From: UBA2020 sp964551435
GTDB lineage: Bacteria > Pseudomonadota > Alphaproteobacteria > Micavibrionales > UBA2020
NCBI GenBank assembly: GCA_964551435.1
Contig: CAZKBS010000004.1
Span: 97,214-161,213 of the forward strand
Length of the DNA stretch: 64,000 nucleotides
Reading direction: 5' to 3'
A program made the translations under genes and the position numbers. Each line of letters opens with the position of its first letter. Position 1 is the first letter of the stretch. Under the pieces are notes generated by a model. That model was not told where the DNA came from, made no database searches, and saw only the letters and a list, made by a program, of their open reading frames with translations. This document shows, piece after piece, positions 59,467 through 64,000 of this stretch.

Positions 59467-60687
59467 CTATCCGAATAATTCATCCATCGCGCGCAGGTTT
59501 GCGCTGCCGGCGAAAACATGCCGCTCGACATCGCCCGCCGCAAGGCCGATGTGCCGTGTCAGCACCGCCTTGGCCACCTGCCGCAGGTCGGTGGTGGGGC
59601 GCAGGTCGCGGCCCTGATAGAGCTGCGTTTTATCAAGTCCCGGCCATGCGCCGTACACTTTGCCGCCCCGCAGGCCCCCGCCCGCGATAAAGGCGCAGGA
59701 CGCGGTGCCGTGGTCGGTGCCGCCCGTGCCGTTGCCCGCGACGGTGCGCCCGAATTCGGTTGCGGCCAGCACGACTGTTTTATCCCACAGCGGGCCCGCC
59801 GATTTTTTGATCGCGCCAAATGCCGCATCCAGCGCCGCGAAGTTATTCGCAAGCGCGCCGGCTTCAAGCCCTTGCTGCGCGTGCGTATCCCAGCCGCCGA
59901 TTTCCAGCGTCGCGATGCGCGGGCCGTTCGGCGCGGAAAGAATTTTACCCACGGCGGCCAGCGTTGATTCCATCGCGCCGCGTCCGCGCCCGCCCGCGCC
60001 GCGCATGCGGGTCTTGTCGATATCACCGCTGTCGGCGATATCGTGAATACCGACGGCTTGCGACAGGGCGGTTTCGAACAGGGTATCGCCGCTATACATC
60101 CCCTCAAGCGCGATGAGCAGCGCATCGGCTGGCAGGCCGTCGCCGGACGGGCTCCAGCTGCCGACGCCGACGCGGCCCTGCAGCGCCAGCGGAATGGTCT
60201 GCCCGACCGCAAGCCCCGGCGTATCCGTCGCGGGGTTCATGATGGCCAAGGCGCGGTTGAGCCAGCCGTCACGCGCGCCGTGCGGCCTGTCGGCGCCGCA
60301 TTCCAGCACGTTTTGCGCATCGAAATGCGACCGCTCACGATAAGGGGTCGCAACCGCATGCACCACGGCGGCCTCGCCGGATTGATAGAGCGCGGCAAAG
60401 GATTCAAAACTTTTATGCAGGGCATAAAAATCATCCAGACGTATCAGGGCCGATGCGGGCAGGGCCATGCTGCCGCGGGCGGCGCTGTAATGGCGATCGC
60501 CATAAGGTACGGCGGCGGCCAGTCCATCCATCGCACCGCGCAGGATGATGAACACAAAACGCGCATCGCCCGGTGCGGCCGCGAAAGATAACCGCACGCC
60601 GCCCATGACGGGCAGCATCGCCGCACCGCACAGCCCCTGCAGCAGCAGGCGGCGTGACAGTGGCGTATTGTATATTTTTTCTGTCAT
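59467..60687 (-). CDS. DUF1501 family exported protein
   Basis: A 406-residue protein with a twin-arginine signal (PLSRRLLLQGLCGAAMLPVMGG), so exported folded by the Tat system. The core is alkaline-phosphatase-like (FVFIILRGAMDGLAAAVPYGD; ATEFGRTVAGNGTGGTDHGTA with GGLRGGKVYGAWPGL) and typical of DUF1501. These proteins are always next to DUF1800, and the substrate is unknown. The stop of the DUF1800 gene lies six bases before its start. Confidence 0.9.
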   Translation of the reverse strand: MTEKIYNTPLSRRLLLQGLCGAAMLPVMGGVRLSFAAAPGDARFVFIILRGAMDGLAAAVPYGDRHYSAARGSMALPASALIRLDDFYALHKSFESFAALYQSGEAAVVHAVATPYRERSHFDAQNVLECGADRPHGARDGWLNRALAIMNPATDTPGLAVGQTIPLALQGRVGVGSWSPSGDGLPADALLIALEGMYSGDTLFETALSQAVGIHDIADSGDIDKTRMRGAGGRGRGAMESTLAAVGKILSAPNGPRIATLEIGGWDTHAQQGLEAGALANNFAALDAAFGAIKKSAGPLWDKTVVLAATEFGRTVAGNGTGGTDHGTASCAFIAGGGLRGGKVYGAWPGLDKTQLYQGRDLRPTTDLRQVAKAVLTRHIGLAAGDVERHVFAGSANLRAMDELFG

Positions 60688-60693
60688 GCCTGT

Positions 60694-62049
60694 TTACCTC
60701 CGCTGGAATTCAGGACTGGCGAAAATCAGGGTAATCGCCTCGGCCGGGCTGCCTGCGCGGCGCACGGCGGTGCGTGTGGCGTCAGCGGCAACGGGCCCGA
60801 TGGTCTGTTCGAGAAGTCCGGCGGGGTCGATGCGCGTATGAATCGCGGCGGCGACGTTTTGCGCGATATCGATGCGGCGCAGCAGGGCCTCGCCACCCAG
60901 CCAGTCCTTGGCCATATCGCTCCATCCTGCGGGGGAGGGGGCGGAGAAGGGCACCTGTCCCAAAGTCCGGAAAGCCGCTGCAAGCCGCATATCGTCGATA
61001 TCGATATCCGCCGCGCGCAGCAGAGAAATAATGAAATCATTCGGCGTTTTGATTTTTTGCAGCGGCGCCTGCCAGATGTCAGGCAGGGATATCAAACTGC
61101 GGTAGACATCCAGAAGTCGCCCGCCGCTGCGGCTGTAGCTTTGGGCGAGGGTATGAACGCTGGCCGCGGACGGCGTATCGCTGATAAAGTGCCGCGCCAG
61201 CTTTTCGGCGATGAATTGCGCACAGGCGGGGTGCAGCGCAAGGCTTTGCAGGGCCTGCCGCGCTTCGTTTTCTCCGCTTTCGCCAAAACGCAAGCCCAGC
61301 AGGTTTTTATCCCCCGGTTCATGCGCGGCGGCATTGAATAAAAACCCGTCCGCGCTGCGTCCTGTGATATCGACCGTCCAGCCGGTCAGCATTTTGGCAA
61401 GCGCGATAACGTCATCCTGCGTATAGCCGCCGTTGACGCCGAGGGTATGCAGCTCCAGCACCTCGCGCGCGAGGTTTTCGTTAAGTCCCTTGCCCTGCCG
61501 CCGCCCCGCACGTGACTGCGGGCCGATGGACCGGGCATTGTCCAGATACGTCAGCATCGCCGGATGCCGCGTCGCGGCCAGCAGCATATCGCCGAACGTG
61601 CCCATGATATGCGGGCGGATAACGTCGCGCTCGAATGCGGCAACCAGCGGCAGGCTCTGACGTTTGGTGGCGGATACGGTGAAATGGTTGCTCCAGAAAT
61701 GCACCAGCCGTTCGAAAAACGGCGCGGGGCTGTCGATGGCGGCACGTGTACGTGCGGCGGCTTCGCGGGTAAAATCGCCGCGCAGATCTTTTTGCAAATC
61801 GCGCAGCATGCGCCGCTGGTCTTCGGCATTCGCATCTTTCATCTTGCGCAGTTTTTGCAACTGGCCGAGCGCGCTTTGCACAACGTCCGGCGTCGGGGGC
61901 AATCCGGCAAAGGCGGGGGAGGCGGCATAGCTGCTGTCAAGCTGCGCCAGCACCCAGCGTGCCGGATCGCGCGCGATGACATCCAGATCGCCCGGACGCG
62001 GGCCGAAACCGAAACGGTTGGCGGCAATAAAGGCGGCAGCAGAGGACAT
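60694..62049 (-). CDS. DUF1800 family protein
   Basis: A 451-residue protein beginning AAAFIAANRFGFGPRPGDLD, the usual DUF1800 start. Features include RLVHFWSNHFTVSATKR and ENLAREVLELHTLGVNGGYTQDDVIALAKMLTGWTVD. No signal peptide is obvious. It forms an operon with DUF1501; the pair is widespread, but its biochemical role is not established. It is probably secreted or envelope-associated through its partner. Confidence 0.9.
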   Translation of the reverse strand: MSSAAAFIAANRFGFGPRPGDLDVIARDPARWVLAQLDSSYAASPAFAGLPPTPDVVQSALGQLQKLRKMKDANAEDQRRMLRDLQKDLRGDFTREAAARTRAAIDSPAPFFERLVHFWSNHFTVSATKRQSLPLVAAFERDVIRPHIMGTFGDMLLAATRHPAMLTYLDNARSIGPQSRAGRRQGKGLNENLAREVLELHTLGVNGGYTQDDVIALAKMLTGWTVDITGRSADGFLFNAAAHEPGDKNLLGLRFGESGENEARQALQSLALHPACAQFIAEKLARHFISDTPSAASVHTLAQSYSRSGGRLLDVYRSLISLPDIWQAPLQKIKTPNDFIISLLRAADIDIDDMRLAAAFRTLGQVPFSAPSPAGWSDMAKDWLGGEALLRRIDIAQNVAAAIHTRIDPAGLLEQTIGPVAADATRTAVRRAGSPAEAITLIFASPEFQRR

Positions 62050-62153
62050 AAAGAATTCTCCCGATGAAGAATAATACGGGAGGGGTCGTTAAAATCCTGC
62101 GCCAAGCCGTAGAAAATAAATAACCATTTTAAAGCAGGCGCTTGCGTTCCCGC

Positions 62154-62978
62154 TTAGAGTCCCAGCACGTCGCGCATGGTATAGCGGCCGGGGGCTTTGC
62201 CGGCCAGCCACATGGCCGCGCGCACGGCGCCGCGGGCAAACAGCGCACGGTCGGACGCGCGGTGGCCAATTTCGATACGCTCGCCCAGTGCGGCGAAGGT
62301 CACGGTATGGTCACCAATCACATCGCCACCGCGGAAAACGGACATGCCGATGGCGCCTTCGGGGCGCGGGCCGATCTGGCCGAAGCGGGCGGGCACCATG
62401 GCCTCGTCCAGTTTGACGCCGCGGCCTTTGGCGGCGGCCTCGGCCAGCGCCAGTGCCGTGCCGGACGGCGCGTCGACTTTGTGTTTGTGGTGCGCTTCAA
62501 AAATTTCGATATCGAAATCTTTGGGGCCGAGGCGGGCGGCCAGCTGTTCGACAACCGACAGCAGCACGTTCACGCCGACGCTCATATTCGCGGCCTGCAG
62601 CACGGCGGCGCGGGCAGCAGCAGCGGTAATCGCGGCATCTTCAACGGCGCCCAGGCCTGTGGTGCCGATGACCAGCGCCTTGCCGCTGGCATGGGCGGCG
62701 GCGGTATTGTCCATGGTGGCGGCGGGGGTGGTGAAATCGATCAGCACGTCGCAGGCGGCAAAAACGGCATCACGGTCGGAAATAATGCACACGCCGCAAT
62801 CGCCAAAACCGCAGAGCGCGCCGATATCGCGGCCAAGCGTGGTGCTTTCTCCGTGCTCGCCCGCAGCAGCAAGCGTCGCCGCGCCATGCGCGCCCGAGAG
62901 GATTTCCTTGGCGATCATCTGGCCCATGCGGCCTGCCGCGCCCAGAATGCCGATTTTGGTATTGCCGATCTTGGTCAT
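62154..62978 (-). CDS. dapB: 4-hydroxy-tetrahydrodipicolinate reductase
   Basis: A 274-residue enzyme of lysine and diaminopimelate synthesis. The nucleotide-binding GILGAAGRMGQMIAKEIL, the FEAHHKHKVDAPSGTALALAE catalytic region and the FTTPAATMDN block match the family. Start ATG at 62976-62978 gives the standard N-terminus. It supplies diaminopimelate for peptidoglycan. Confidence 0.96.
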   Translation of the reverse strand: MTKIGNTKIGILGAAGRMGQMIAKEILSGAHGAATLAAAGEHGESTTLGRDIGALCGFGDCGVCIISDRDAVFAACDVLIDFTTPAATMDNTAAAHASGKALVIGTTGLGAVEDAAITAAAARAAVLQAANMSVGVNVLLSVVEQLAARLGPKDFDIEIFEAHHKHKVDAPSGTALALAEAAAKGRGVKLDEAMVPARFGQIGPRPEGAIGMSVFRGGDVIGDHTVTFAALGERIEIGHRASDRALFARGAVRAAMWLAGKAPGRYTMRDVLGL

Positions 62979-63023
62979 ATGCGATTGTTTCCGGTTTTTA
63001 TCGTGGTTTGCAGGGCGCAAGAT

Positions 63024-63473
63024 TTACTGGTGCGTGCATTGCACGGATTCTGGGCCCCAGTTGAAATCCTTCTCGACCGTCATGGTGAGCGCGTGCAGCG
63101 TGCCTTCGTGTTCGAAGGTGTGGTTGATGTCAACTTTGTCGATGACGGTCAGCTGCATGCCTTCCGGTGCGGTGAGTGTCAGCTTGGCTTTGATGCGGCC
63201 GTTTTTTTCGTCGGCGTCATAAACGCTGTAGCTGAAGTTCGGCGTCGGAGTTTCCAGTGTCGCGGCCAGCGTATATTTGTCGCCATCCTGCGTCAGGGTG
63301 AAGCTATCCGGCGTGCAGCTGTAAATCAGCTGCTTTTTTTCCGTGGCGGCGGCGGGTGCGTGCGTTTCATGGTGGTGTTCTTCGGGCGCGGCGCGCGACG
63401 GCGTTTGCAAAAACATCAGCCCTGCGGCAACGGCGGCGGCAACGGTGAATGCGGTGAAAACGGATTTTTTCAT
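63024..63473 (-). CDS. Secreted hypothetical protein
   Basis: A 149-residue protein. A signal peptide (MKKSVFTAFTVAAAVAAGLMF ending SRAAP) is followed by a His/Ala-rich linker (EEHHHETHAPAAA) and a beta-rich domain (LTQDGDKYTLAATLETPTPNFSY). Two Cys (near IYSCTP and the end, VQCTH) could form a disulfide. I do not recognise a family. Start ATG at 63471-63473 is chosen because upstream frame extension has no signal peptide. It lies 45 bases before dapB on the same strand, perhaps in one transcript. Confidence 0.7.
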   Translation of the reverse strand: MKKSVFTAFTVAAAVAAGLMFLQTPSRAAPEEHHHETHAPAAATEKKQLIYSCTPDSFTLTQDGDKYTLAATLETPTPNFSYSVYDADEKNGRIKAKLTLTAPEGMQLTVIDKVDINHTFEHEGTLHALTMTVEKDFNWGPESVQCTHQ

Positions 63474-63610
63474 GATGTACCCCTTGCCGCGGACGGCGAT
63501 AAAACAGTCTTGCCGCAGACGGCAAGAAATCTTTTGACACCGGCAGTATAAGCCAGTGATGCTATGATGGCCAGCCCTGCAAACGGCGTTGATCAGGAAG
63601 GTAACACCCA

Positions 63611-63949
63611 ATGTCTCAAAACGTTATTGAAAACGAACCGCCTGTCGGCATCACGCTCCTGATGTTCTGGGGGCTGATGTGGCGCACCTGTGTGTGGATT
63701 TTGGCGCTTTTGGTACCTTTGATGATTATCGTTTTCGCGCTGTCTTTTTTCATGGCCAGCGTGTCCGAAACGCAGGCGGAGGCGGAGCAGTTATCTGTAC
63801 TGCTGGGGACATTTTTCGGCTGGTGCGCGGGGGCAGGCGCGACCTGCATGGCGCTGCGCGGCATGATGGGCAAGCGCTTCGGCGGCTATCGCCTGAAGCT
63901 GGTCAGGGATGATGCCGCCGTGCGCGTGGATAATATTGAGAAGGCTTAG
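63611..63949 (+). CDS. Small membrane protein of unknown function
   Basis: A 112-residue protein with two hydrophobic helices (LLMFWGLMWRTCVWILALLVPLMIIVFALSFFM and LLGTFFGWCAGAGATCMALRGMMG). The C-terminus is charged and probably cytoplasmic. No family is recognised. Site AGGAAGG lies 11 bases upstream of the ATG. The rest of the window (63950-64000) shows nothing more. Confidence 0.7.
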   Translation: MSQNVIENEPPVGITLLMFWGLMWRTCVWILALLVPLMIIVFALSFFMASVSETQAEAEQLSVLLGTFFGWCAGAGATCMALRGMMGKRFGGYRLKLVRDDAAVRVDNIEKA

Positions 63950-64000
63950 GGCCAAGACTCATTAAATCCACCATACGAGAGCGGCGACGAGGCAGACAGA

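Noticed and set aside
1..64000. CRISPR array, insertion sequence, prophage or tRNA genes
   Set aside because: No spaced direct repeats, transposase, integrase, phage structural genes or tRNA cloverleaf with GTTCRANNC were seen by eye.

Overview
The window is a gene-dense, moderately GC-rich stretch of a bacterial chromosome. No prophage, insertion sequence, CRISPR array, rRNA or tRNA was seen. The gene content points to an alphaproteobacterium: GcrA, the F1-ATPase zeta inhibitor (DUF1476), AddAB instead of RecBCD, homospermidine synthase, an NDUFA9-type epimerase, and GANTC sites inside promoters. I cannot place it to order or genus from sequence alone.

Layout. 1-4.3 kb: end of the (p)ppGpp synthetase/hydrolase gene, then DUF2062, acpS, lepB, rnc and era, a classic tightly overlapping operon. 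4.4-6 kb: an ankyrin protein and gcrA. 6-8.2 kb (minus): GNAT, Nfu-type Fe-S protein and a ferredoxin/thioredoxin reductase-like flavoprotein. 8.2-17.7 kb: tsaE, a MurU-like nucleotidyltransferase, addB, addA and three thioredoxin-fold genes. 17.8-20.4 kb (minus): infC and thrS. 20.6-23.5 kb: two glycosyltransferases, a TusA-type protein and a small exported protein. 23.7-28 kb: two homospermidine synthase genes around an aldo/keto reductase. 28-35 kb: SDR, gmk, rsmA, surA, NDUFA9-like epimerase and uvrD/pcrA. 35.2-43.5 kb: pal, cpoB, tilS, ftsH, an ankyrin protein, glmM and nadK. 43.5-46.9 kb: two tandem diverged glutamate-cysteine-ligase-like (GCS2) genes, each behind its own promoter and a tiny leader peptide gene. 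47-55 kb: folE, an AlkA-type glycosylase, the zeta subunit, a DinG-type helicase, an unknown gene, a SLOG-like protein, GNAT and lysS. 55-55.4 kb: an AT-rich non-coding stretch with many hairpins. 55.5-64 kb: an ankyrin-related protein, bactofilin, a BamE-like lipoprotein, nth, ogt, the DUF1501/DUF1800 pair, dapB and two small unknown proteins.

The most interesting element is at 43.5-46.9 kb. Two GCS2-superfamily ligase paralogs each sit behind a near-identical promoter start (TTGACAGAATCA, which holds a GANTC methylation site). Each promoter is followed, with little or no 5' UTR, by a 19-21 codon peptide gene. One peptide is rich in Phe/Tyr (VFFFSYAYF) and the other ends in HLHHHWH. In both, the stop codon lies in the loop of a hairpin. 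This looks like paired amino-acid-responsive attenuators controlling uncharacterised amide ligases, or less likely small peptides that are themselves ligase substrates. A weaker design of the same kind (tiny uORF ending in a hairpin loop) precedes the first homospermidine synthase gene. Other points are a probable AUC start for infC, a new C-terminal domain shared by two ankyrin-type proteins, and the structured non-coding region at 55 kb.
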